From Candidatus Bathycorpusculum sp. (GTDB lineage: Archaea; Thermoproteota; Bathyarchaeia; Bathyarchaeales; Bathycorpusculaceae), in the NCBI GenBank assembly GCA_009779045.1, contig WREZ01000048.1:1-7982 (forward strand): a DNA stretch of 7,982 bases, written 5' to 3'. Below, piece by piece: positions 1-5,815 of the stretch; the stretch's first letter is position 1; the number at the start of each line of letters is the position of its first letter. The notes under the pieces are model-generated. The model was not told where the DNA came from, made no database searches, and worked only from the letters and a program-made list of their open reading frames with translations. The position numbers and the translations under genes are program-made.

Positions 1-106
1 CGACATAATCACACATTTTAGTTACAACACCTGTTGATAAATCAAGTTTTATCATGTCTACCTGTCGCACAAACACTACCTCAAAGTCTTTTGTTAAACT
101 AAACAT
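1..106 (-). CDS. Unidentified gene, 5' part only (runs off the left edge)
   Basis: An open frame begins with ATG at 106 and stays open for 35 codons to the window edge. The visible peptide starts MFSLTKDFEVVFV and later contains MIKLDLSTGVVTK. The KLDLSTG phrase is a beta-strand and turn type seen in propeller-like and many other proteins, which is too little to name a family. A second in-frame ATG at 55 is an alternative start. The frame lies downstream of the fwd operon in the same direction, but T-tracts and a TATA-like element between them suggest a separate transcript. No clear Shine-Dalgarno precedes ATG 106; that codon lies in one arm of a 9-bp inverted repeat. It is called a gene because the frame is open to the edge, the composition looks coding-like and the spacing is sensible. 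A chance open frame of this length is quite possible. Confidence 0.4.
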   Translation of the reverse strand, partial: MFSLTKDFEVVFVRQVDMIKLDLSTGVVTKMCDYV

Positions 107-141
107 ACTTAACTATTGTAAACATACAGTTAATGTTTAGT
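98..141. repeat. Inverted repeat with 9-bp arms around a putative start codon
   Basis: ACTAAACAT at 98-106 is the exact reverse complement of ATGTTTAGT at 133-141. A second, nested pair (TTAACT 109-114 and AGTTAA 128-133) continues the stem after a short bulge. The octamer AAACATAC also occurs twice as a direct repeat (101-108 and 120-127). On the minus strand the ATG at 106 is the first codon of the downstream arm, so a transcript from this region could pair its start codon. A protein-binding operator or a weak transcript-end structure are alternatives. Confidence 0.5.
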
Positions 142-167
142 AGCTTATTTAACAATGTAGCAAGTAA

Positions 168-175
168 AATATAAA
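168..175 (-). promoter_or_regulatory. TATA-like element for the left-edge gene
   Basis: Read on the minus strand this is TTTATATT, a good match to an archaeal TATA box. Archaeal transcription normally starts about 25 nt downstream, here near 145, which would give a leader of roughly 40 nt before the ATG at 106. The region is AT-rich, so chance matches are likely. Confidence 0.35.
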
Positions 176-176
176 C

Positions 177-202
177 AAAAACGTTAAAATGTATAATAAA
201 AA
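177..202 (-). terminator. T-tract transcript end of the fwd operon
   Basis: Starting 7 nt after the fwdC stop codon, the minus strand carries T5 at 198-202 and a second T5 at 177-181, embedded in T-rich sequence. Archaeal RNA polymerase terminates intrinsically on such T-tracts without needing a hairpin. The placement fits the end of the fwdDBAC transcript. Confidence 0.5.
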
Positions 203-209
203 GGGTTTG

Positions 210-1025
210 TTAGAGGTATTTTTCGTAGGATACAAGTGCAGGGTTTGTTGCTTTTAGGGCAAAGATTTTGCCTGTGCCACGTTCTGCAATATCTCCGAGA
301 AATACGTAGAAGGGCCCTTGAACTGTTAGGTTTGCATCTACTTTGACTTTGGGTTTAATGCTATCAATTGTAAAAGTTGGCATTAACAGTTCGACCGCGC
401 CGGTTATAATGATTTTGCCGCCTGTCATAAATGGACCTGCTCGGGATGCACAGTCTTTTTCAACATATATAGTTCCATCAGTCATACGGTGACCTAGGAA
501 TCTTCCGGCTGACCCCTTGATTTTGATTGTTCCACCCTGTAAATAACAGCCTACATTTGAACCTACGTTTCCATCAACAGTAATTAAACCACCTTTCATG
601 CCTGTGCAGGTACCTCTAAAGGGCGAAGCTGTATAGTCGCCTGCATCACCGTGGATTTCAATAATGCCTTTTTTCATTTCACTACCTGTCCATCCATCCG
701 AGTTGCCGTTAACTATAATTTTTCCACCGGCTAATTTTTCTCCGGTGTGCATACCTACATTACCGTTAATGATGATTTCACCAGTTTTCATGCCTTGACC
801 AATGCGTTTGACTTTTGAAAAGTCACCTATAAGAGTAATGTTAGGAGTTTCTACTGCTGTGTCTTCACTAATGTTGAAAGCTTCGTCAAGGATTAGGTTT
901 TCTTTGCCTTCTGTAATAGGTAGTTTCTTTATTTCTTCAAGGGTTTTTCCAGTAAATACATCAGCATTAATACATGTTGCTTGTATTGGTACGTCAAAAA
1001 TTCTTTTAGGGGTGATTGTTATCAT
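210..1025 (-). CDS. fwdC: Formylmethanofuran dehydrogenase subunit C
   Basis: This is the structural subunit of tungsten- or molybdenum-dependent formylmethanofuran dehydrogenase, which reduces CO2 with methanofuran to formylmethanofuran in the cytoplasm. The 271-residue length is normal for the family. Residues about 75-210 consist of repeating Gly-rich strands (for example GEIIINGNVG, GGKIIVNGNSDG, GGLITVDGNVG, GGTIKIKGSAG). These form the right-handed beta-helix also found at the C-terminus of glutamate synthase large subunits (GXGXG repeat fold). The C-terminal stretch from about 238 (FYVFLGDIAERGTGKIF) is the conserved tail. The ATG lies 2 nt after the fwdA stop with no Shine-Dalgarno visible, so translational coupling to fwdA is likely. 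It is the last gene of the operon. The sequence cannot tell the tungsten (fwd) from the molybdenum (fmd) isoform. Confidence 0.95.
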   Translation of the reverse strand: MITITPKRIFDVPIQATCINADVFTGKTLEEIKKLPITEGKENLILDEAFNISEDTAVETPNITLIGDFSKVKRIGQGMKTGEIIINGNVGMHTGEKLAGGKIIVNGNSDGWTGSEMKKGIIEIHGDAGDYTASPFRGTCTGMKGGLITVDGNVGSNVGCYLQGGTIKIKGSAGRFLGHRMTDGTIYVEKDCASRAGPFMTGGKIIITGAVELLMPTFTIDSIKPKVKVDANLTVQGPFYVFLGDIAERGTGKIFALKATNPALVSYEKYL

Positions 1026-1027
1026 GT

Positions 1028-2728
1028 TTAGACACTTGCCTGTATGGTTATTTTTTCTGGAACTTTGATATAGTGATCAGTAACTGGGTAATTGTCAAAT
1101 TCTATAGTCCAGTATTGCTTGAATTTGCGTTTTAGTTCTTCATCTATACGTAATGGTTCTTTTGTTTGTACGTCAAGCCACATTGTTCTGCCGGGGCGTA
1201 TGGCTACAAGTTCTTTATCTTTTACAACAATTTCACCATCTTTTATGGTGTAGGTTGCGTTGCTAAAGGCTTTTCGTGCGGGTTTGTAGTCTTGAGCAAT
1301 GTCTGTAGTTTCAGGATTGATATTATAAATGGCTACATCTGCCTCTGCACCTATACCAAGGTGTCCCTTGTTTTTAAGACCTAAAGTCTTAGCGTTGCCG
1401 GCACGTGTAATGATGGCTATTTCATATAGAGTATATTCTCGATCAATAGTTGGTAACAAGCTTTTCCTTTGAGCCTTCTTGTTGCATTTCTTTAAAGTAG
1501 CTTCGCGAGCTTTACGGCTGTATAACCAGGCAAAAACACGTGGATAATGATAGAATGGTCCACCGTTTGGGTGATCTGTTGTCATAGCTACTTTCCAAGG
1601 GTCTTTTATCAGAAGGGAGAGCTCTAAACCTATGGACCATTGGATAGCGTTTACGGCATTTTTCTTTTTGAAATGGAAAGGTATTATGCCACCGCTAGAT
1701 TCGGTTTCTACATCGCTGTTTACCCATTTATTGTGACCACCTAGTTCATATAGAGAAAACTCGAAGGGGCCATCAGCAGTCATAGTAGTAGTGTCTGCAA
1801 AAGTAACTTGTCCAATGTCTATGGTCATGTGATTGTGAGAGTTTAAATAATTGGCAATTTCTGCTGCACCAGATTTAAAGTGAGCCCAATTATCACCTGC
1901 AAAACTGCCAAATTGAATGTGTGTTATGTGTCCAACGGGTTTATTGTCACCCTTGTATACGCTTTCAAGAGCCTGCATAGTCTCAATAGTTGTCTTATAA
2001 TTACCAGGTACACCCAAATTGTTAGTATGTAAGTGTATGGTGTGGGGCATATTTAGCATGGTATTAACTTTTGCCAAACCTGTAACGATGTCACGTGGCG
2101 TTAAAGCAAAATTTGGCACTTCATCATCTAAACTATGGACGTTGCGTCCAAAACCCCAAGATTCTAATCCTCCGGGGTTAACAATTTTTATAGCATAACT
2201 ACGCGTGGCACGTATCATCCATGCTATGTGTCTTGCGCACTCCTCTAAATCTCCCTTGGCAATGGTTTCAAGAGCAAACCACCAATCACCTAACAGGGTA
2301 AAGGCTGCTTTGTCAATGAGGGGGATATCGTTTAGTTCTTCATGGGCATGTTTTGCTTTCATAGCGGCCATGGAGGGGTTCATAACGGTTGTGTAACCCA
2401 TTTTTGAGTAACGATAACCTGTAACATACGTGGACGGAATGGAATAGCCGGTGCCACTGCGTGTTAAAGTCGTTTTTCGAACGGCGTCTTTAACATGATC
2501 ATCTGGACGCAACATTCTGCCAAGATTAACTTCAGAACCAGCTATGTGACTATGTAAGTCAACACCTCCTGCCATAACTGTTAGACCTGAGGCGTCAATT
2601 ATTTTTGCGTCTCTTTCGTTAACTTTTTCAACTATGCGACCATCTTTGATGGCTATGTCCATTTTTTGGCAATCAATTTTGTTTAGGGGGTCTATCACAA
2701 AACCGTTTTTGATTAAAATTTCAGTCAT
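1028..2728 (-). CDS. fwdA: Formylmethanofuran dehydrogenase subunit A (amidohydrolase)
   Basis: FwdA is the binuclear-metal amidohydrolase that condenses formate, delivered through an internal tunnel from FwdB, with the amine of methanofuran. The protein is 566 residues, the usual length. The N-terminal beta strand segment (ILIKNGFVIDPLNKID) is typical of amidohydrolases. The ligand set is visible: HxH at His59/His61 in VDLHSH, Lys181 in KIVNPGG (the position carboxylated in characterised FwdA), His234 in LHTNNLG, His270 in THIQFG, and Asp385 in TTDHPNGGPF. All the expected residues are present, so the enzyme should be active. The gene sits between fwdB (17 nt upstream) and fwdC (2 nt downstream) and has a strong Shine-Dalgarno. 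Dihydropyrimidinases and formyltransferase/hydrolase complex FhcA are relatives, but the neighbours settle the assignment. Confidence 0.97.
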   Translation of the reverse strand: MTEILIKNGFVIDPLNKIDCQKMDIAIKDGRIVEKVNERDAKIIDASGLTVMAGGVDLHSHIAGSEVNLGRMLRPDDHVKDAVRKTTLTRSGTGYSIPSTYVTGYRYSKMGYTTVMNPSMAAMKAKHAHEELNDIPLIDKAAFTLLGDWWFALETIAKGDLEECARHIAWMIRATRSYAIKIVNPGGLESWGFGRNVHSLDDEVPNFALTPRDIVTGLAKVNTMLNMPHTIHLHTNNLGVPGNYKTTIETMQALESVYKGDNKPVGHITHIQFGSFAGDNWAHFKSGAAEIANYLNSHNHMTIDIGQVTFADTTTMTADGPFEFSLYELGGHNKWVNSDVETESSGGIIPFHFKKKNAVNAIQWSIGLELSLLIKDPWKVAMTTDHPNGGPFYHYPRVFAWLYSRKAREATLKKCNKKAQRKSLLPTIDREYTLYEIAIITRAGNAKTLGLKNKGHLGIGAEADVAIYNINPETTDIAQDYKPARKAFSNATYTIKDGEIVVKDKELVAIRPGRTMWLDVQTKEPLRIDEELKRKFKQYWTIEFDNYPVTDHYIKVPEKITIQASV

Positions 2729-2737
2729 ATAGCAATA

Positions 2738-2744
2738 ACCTCCA
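2738..2744 (-). promoter_or_regulatory. Shine-Dalgarno of fwdA
   Basis: On the minus strand TGGAGGT lies 9 nt before the fwdA ATG and just after the fwdB stop codon. It is the best ribosome-binding site in the operon and supports the start at 2728. Confidence 0.8.
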
Positions 2745-2745
2745 G

Positions 2746-4254
2746 TTACATTTTCTTTTCAAGGTTTTGTTGTCCTTGACCTTTTTCTTCTTCTTTTTTG
2801 TTTTTTTGTGTTTTAATGACCCGTACTTCTTCTAGAATGCGTCTAATTATTTCCTCATCGGGTGGTACACCTTTTGGGGCTTCAACTACTTTTTTTAAGG
2901 ATATAGCTATAGAGTCCATACGGTAAGCTGTGCCGGCCTGTTCTATGCCGCACCATTGAGCTGGGAACACTACATCACCTAGTCGTGAAATGGCATTCCA
3001 ATCGGGATTAATTGTAATTAACGGGTGTTTCATCATGTTTTGTATGGATTTTTTAGGAAAATGTGCACCAGGATCTGCAGAGATAACTAGTGTTGCGTCA
3101 TTATCACCTCTTCTTAGCAGATCATTTGCGGTAAATTCTCCGGGATTATATTGTGGATATCCTTGGGAGAAGTCTAAGGCGAAGGGGTAACCGGTTTGCC
3201 AAGCAAAAACGGTGTTAGCACCTGTAACGTTAAAGTGGCCTCTCATAGGAGAGATTACAAATTTTGTTTTTCTGTTAAGGTCACGTGTCATAGCTATGGC
3301 GATTTCAATGTTTCTAAATCGGCCGACGCTTTGTGTTAAGCCTAAGCCGAAAAAGATTGCGCCAAAATTGGCATTTACCATAACGTCTACAACTTCTTTT
3401 AGATAGTCAACAGGTACACCGCCAACTTTGTCAACATCTAATTCTTGATCATTAACTAAACATCGCATGGCACCAAATATTTCATAGTCTGAGTTGGGTT
3501 CAACTTGAACAAAATAGTCAGCCACTTCAGCTGTCATAGTTTTTCTTACGTCAAACACAACCATTTTACGTCCATCTCGAGCTAATGATTGCGGAGGCGC
3601 CTCAACTACAGCGGCTTGTGGCCGTGGAGAAGGCTGATAACGAACTTGTGTTCTACGAATAGCGGCTTCTACTTTTTTCTGACTTGCCTTACCTTTTAAT
3701 TTTTGAACATACTCCTTAAACTCACTCTTCTCAAAACGACCATCAGTAAAAGCAGTATACCTCTCAACATGCCGTGGATGTGCACTCCAGGGGTCACATG
3801 CCCAATAGACAAGAAGATCTGCACGGTGTCTAATTTGACCTAAAGTAGCGGTGGGTATACCGATTTCTTGTATAGCCATAACAGAGGGCCCATGACATAC
3901 ACTACAACAATTATCTAATGCACAACCTAATTCTTCAGCAAGCTCTACACCAACGTGTTGAGTTTCACTCGCAGAACTGGTCCAACCAAAAAGCAGAGGA
4001 TATTTTGCGTCTGTTAGAATTTGTGCCGCTTTATAAATAGCTTCATCCATAGAGACAGGTACAAGTTTTCCGTCTTTTCGTATGTGAGGCTCAAGAATAC
4101 GTTCTTCACTTTTATATCCATGAACCATTTTTGCTTCACAGACGGCACACCCATTCTTCATTTTGACGATCTCGTTGTTTTCCACTGTTACCTCAAGATC
4201 ATCACATAAACATCCACATATGGGACAAACAACTGATTTAATTATTTCTACCAT
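2746..4254 (-). CDS. fwdB: Formylmethanofuran dehydrogenase subunit B (molybdopterin/tungstopterin catalytic subunit)
   Basis: FwdB reduces CO2 to formate at a Mo/W-bis(pyranopterin) centre. From the ATG at 4254 the protein is 502 residues. An N-terminal 4Fe-4S motif is formed by Cys10, Cys13 and Cys17 (CPICGCLC) plus Cys36 or Cys39. The metal-ligand Cys120 lies in VCHGPS; its codon is TGT, so this is the cysteine and not the selenocysteine form. Typical family blocks follow: WACDPWSAHPRH, VFDVRKT, PMRGHFNVTG, DPGAHFPKK and GTAYRMD. Two oddities stand out: about 50 extra residues at about 176-226 between the RYTAF and VVFDVRKT blocks, and a Lys/Glu/Gln-rich C-terminal tail of about 20 residues. 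The ATG at 4254 was chosen because GGAAAG lies 7 nt upstream; an in-frame TTG at 4269 would add five residues and overlap fwdD. Its other half, the dinucleotide-binding domain, is the separate FwdD. Confidence 0.95.
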   Translation of the reverse strand: MVEIIKSVVCPICGCLCDDLEVTVENNEIVKMKNGCAVCEAKMVHGYKSEERILEPHIRKDGKLVPVSMDEAIYKAAQILTDAKYPLLFGWTSSASETQHVGVELAEELGCALDNCCSVCHGPSVMAIQEIGIPTATLGQIRHRADLLVYWACDPWSAHPRHVERYTAFTDGRFEKSEFKEYVQKLKGKASQKKVEAAIRRTQVRYQPSPRPQAAVVEAPPQSLARDGRKMVVFDVRKTMTAEVADYFVQVEPNSDYEIFGAMRCLVNDQELDVDKVGGVPVDYLKEVVDVMVNANFGAIFFGLGLTQSVGRFRNIEIAIAMTRDLNRKTKFVISPMRGHFNVTGANTVFAWQTGYPFALDFSQGYPQYNPGEFTANDLLRRGDNDATLVISADPGAHFPKKSIQNMMKHPLITINPDWNAISRLGDVVFPAQWCGIEQAGTAYRMDSIAISLKKVVEAPKGVPPDEEIIRRILEEVRVIKTQKNKKEEEKGQGQQNLEKKM

Positions 4255-4258
4255 AAAA

Positions 4259-4699
4259 TTACTTTCCAAACTCTTGTTTTAGAAGCTCATCTAAAGTTAA
4301 GACAGGCTTATCAGGGGCAGGTTCAACATCAACATCAAAACCTCTAAAGGTAGGCATACCTATACTGTCAGTAGCATCACTGCAAATAGCATTTGCCCAA
4401 AGTCCACAGGGCATAAAAATCATACCGGGCATTGCTCCATAGGGATATTTTTTGGCTTTAACAACAACTGAACCATAAGGAGAGGTCACCTGAACATTCA
4501 TACCATTCTTTAAACCAAGCTTTTTAATGTCACTAGAATCCAAAAAACAAACAGCAACATTATCAAAGTACTCCTGAGAACCCTTACCTAACTCCTTGGC
4601 AACTCCTTGATCAATCGTTCTGCCAGTAATTAAAGTTACACGTAGTTTTTGCTCTACCATGGCTTTCCAACCACTATAACATACAATTAATTCAGTCAT
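4259..4699 (-). CDS. fwdD: Formylmethanofuran dehydrogenase subunit D (molybdopterin dinucleotide-binding)
   Basis: FwdD supplies the C-terminal dinucleotide-binding barrel that completes the FwdB active-site subunit. The family start block VTLITGRTIDQG is at residues 21-32. It is followed by LDSSDIKKLGLKNGMNVQV and SPYGSVVVKAK, the double-psi beta-barrel strands, and by MPGMIFMPCGLWAN and the STP/TRGFDV-like segment MPTFRGFDVDVEPA that contacts the cofactor. From the ATG at 4699 the protein is 146 residues. The ATG at 4660 (codon 14, MVEQKLRVTLITG) gives 133 residues, a closer fit to the family start, and is preceded by GGAAAG. The first 13 residues are therefore doubtful. The gene opens the operon; its stop lies 4 nt before the preferred fwdB ATG. 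Confidence 0.92.
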   Translation of the reverse strand: MTELIVCYSGWKAMVEQKLRVTLITGRTIDQGVAKELGKGSQEYFDNVAVCFLDSSDIKKLGLKNGMNVQVTSPYGSVVVKAKKYPYGAMPGMIFMPCGLWANAICSDATDSIGMPTFRGFDVDVEPAPDKPVLTLDELLKQEFGK

Positions 4700-4701
4700 A
4701 T

Positions 4702-4788
4702 TTAAGAATAATCAACAAAAACAACCAGATACAATGATACCACAAACATAAGACAACAACACAAAACACCCTTAACCCCACCAACCAT
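4702..4788 (-). CDS. Candidate 28-residue hydrophobic small ORF upstream of fwdD
   Basis: An ATG at 4788 opens 28 codons ending in TAA at 4702-4704, two bases before the upstream fwdD ATG. A purine-rich GAGGGG (4795-4800 on the minus strand) lies 6 nt before the ATG, a plausible Shine-Dalgarno. The peptide begins MVGGVKGVLCCC and continues almost wholly with V, L, F, M and Y before ending VDYS, which would suit a single membrane-spanning helix or a leader peptide. I recognise no family. The region is extremely G/T-rich on this strand, and such sequence encodes Val, Leu, Phe, Cys and Gly by default, so the hydrophobicity is weak evidence. Confidence 0.3.
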   Translation of the reverse strand: MVGGVKGVLCCCLMFVVSLYLVVFVDYS

Positions 4789-4872
4789 CAAATACCCCTC
4801 ATTACTATTAACATATTCAACAAAAAATACAGCCTACAACACAAACACTAACACAGTGTAATACAGCTATGT

Positions 4873-4891
4873 AATAGTTTTCGCAACTATT
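4873..4891. repeat. Palindromic site with 7-bp arms in the divergent promoter region
   Basis: AATAGTT and AACTATT are perfect inverted repeats separated by TTCGC. The site is about 65 bp upstream of the GNAT start, just upstream of its TATA-like element, where an archaeal activator or repressor dimer would bind. A smaller pair, ACACT and AGTGT separated by AACAC, lies at 4845-4859. An operator is inferred; no regulator gene is in the window. Confidence 0.45.
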
Positions 4892-4923
4892 TTGCTGTTA
4901 TTTTGGTTGTATTTTTCTGTAAA

Positions 4924-4932
4924 CTTTAATTG
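4924..4932 (+). promoter_or_regulatory. TATA-like element of the GNAT-zincin transcript
   Basis: CTTTAATTG, preceded by A-rich TGTAAA that could serve as a TFB recognition element, is centred about 27 bp upstream of the ATG at 4956. Archaeal initiation at that distance would start the transcript at or next to the ATG, giving a leaderless mRNA. The absence of a Shine-Dalgarno before that ATG agrees with this. Confidence 0.45.
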
Positions 4933-4955
4933 GTTCAGATTTGTTTACTTTTATT

Positions 4956-5813
4956 ATGTTTCAAGTTAGAGTTATGTCTGTGGAAGAGTATGGTTTTGCT
5001 GTTGATTTAGCTAATGGCATGAATTGGAGCATGTCGTTTGAGGATTTTAGGTTTAGTCAGTTTCTTGAGCCGGATGGTTGTTTTGTGTTGTTTGATGATT
5101 CGGTTCCGGTTGGGGTTGCTACTTGTGTTAGTTTTGGCAGGGTGGGTTGGTTTGGGAATTTTGTTGTTAAGCCGGAGTGTCGTGGTCGTGGGGGTGGGCG
5201 TTTTTTGTTAAGGCATGTTGTTGATTATTTGTTGGGTAGGGGTGTTGAGACTGTTGGGTTGTATGCTTATTTGCATTTGAGGGATTTTTATGGTGAATTT
5301 GGATTTAAAGCGGATTTGGGTTTGTCAGTTATGTATAATGATCATGTGCAAGTTGATGGTTTAGTTTGTTCGGATTTGGTTTTGGAGTCTTGTGTTGATT
5401 TTGCGGGGTTGTCTTGTTTTGATAGTGAGTTTTTTGGTGGGGATAGGTCGCGTTTGTTGAGGGGGGTATTTAGTGGTAGGGGGAATTTTTGTTATGTTTT
5501 TAGGGAGGGGCAAGTGGTGGTGGGTTATGTTTTAGTTAAAGTGCCTATTGATAGTGAGGTGGGTGTTGTGGAGGTGGGGCCGTTGGTTTGTTGTTGTGAT
5601 CGGTTAGATGTTGTTTTGGAGCTTTTGAAGGCGGTGTTGTTGCGGTTGTCTGGTAGGCGGGTTTTTCTTTATTTGTTTGAAGGTCAAGGGGTAGTTGAGG
5701 AGTTTTTGTTGGGTTTGGGTTTTAGGAAAGAGTTTTCGTTGTTGCGAATGTTTTTAGGTGATTCTAAAATTCAAAAGGGTATGTGTCTTGCTGAATCTTT
5801 GGAGCGTGGGTAA
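4956..5813 (+). CDS. GNAT family N-acetyltransferase, tandem YitH/HolE-like type
   Basis: The product should transfer an acyl group from acetyl-CoA to an amine; the substrate is unknown. It has 285 residues from the ATG at 4956. The N-terminal half is a standard GNAT domain. The acetyl-CoA pyrophosphate-binding motif A is at residues about 70-85 (VVKPECRGRGGGRFLL, with the RGRGGG loop), and motif B YLHLRDFYGEFGF at about 105-117 is a typical GNAT ending. The C-terminal half (about 185-270) has the look of the second GNAT-like domain of YitH/HolE-like proteins, including VEVGPLV and a final FLLGLGFRKEF. An in-frame TTG at 4941 could add five residues, but the TATA spacing favours ATG 4956. Coding composition is extreme: very G/T-rich, giving many Val, Leu, Phe, Gly and Cys (about 13 Cys). 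The next gene begins 2 nt after its stop, so the two are co-transcribed. Confidence 0.85.
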   Translation: MFQVRVMSVEEYGFAVDLANGMNWSMSFEDFRFSQFLEPDGCFVLFDDSVPVGVATCVSFGRVGWFGNFVVKPECRGRGGGRFLLRHVVDYLLGRGVETVGLYAYLHLRDFYGEFGFKADLGLSVMYNDHVQVDGLVCSDLVLESCVDFAGLSCFDSEFFGGDRSRLLRGVFSGRGNFCYVFREGQVVVGYVLVKVPIDSEVGVVEVGPLVCCCDRLDVVLELLKAVLLRLSGRRVFLYLFEGQGVVEEFLLGLGFRKEFSLLRMFLGDSKIQKGMCLAESLERG

Positions 5814-5815
5814 CT

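Larger units (their letters stand above)
4700..4955. promoter_or_regulatory. Divergent intergenic region between fwdD and the GNAT gene
   Basis: This region must contain the promoters of both divergent transcripts. Its left half is almost free of G on the plus strand (1 G and 25 C in 4741-4800). From about 4860 the plus strand turns T/G-rich. Apart from the candidate small ORF, I see two small inverted repeats (4845-4859 and 4873-4891) and a direct repeat TGTAATA (4857-4863 and 4870-4876). I could not fix a TATA box for the fwd transcript; CTTAAATA just before the 4699 ATG and AATATGTTAATAG around 4805-4818 (both minus strand) are weak candidates. Confidence 0.6.

Noticed and set aside
802..1068. 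Plus-strand open frame opposite fwdC and fwdA
   Set aside because: It is antisense to the well-conserved start of fwdC and end of fwdA and its peptide resembles no family. The other frames opposite fwdA and fwdB (such as 1166-1384, 2205-2396, 2990-3190, 3212-3406 and 4021-4209) fall for the same reason.
3880..3910. Possible selenocysteine at the metal-ligand position of FwdB
   Set aside because: The codon in VCHGPS is TGT (cysteine), with no in-frame TGA, so this is the cysteine isoform.
4941..4955. TTG start five codons upstream of the GNAT ATG
   Set aside because: There is no ribosome-binding site, and the TATA-like element predicts a transcript start at about the ATG, downstream of this TTG. 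The GNAT fold begins with FQVRVM after the ATG.
4700..4955. Defined replication origin
   Set aside because: The skew switch is suggestive, but I see no set of origin-recognition repeats and no Orc1/Cdc6 gene in the window. Divergent transcription explains the switch as well, so it is kept only as a finding.
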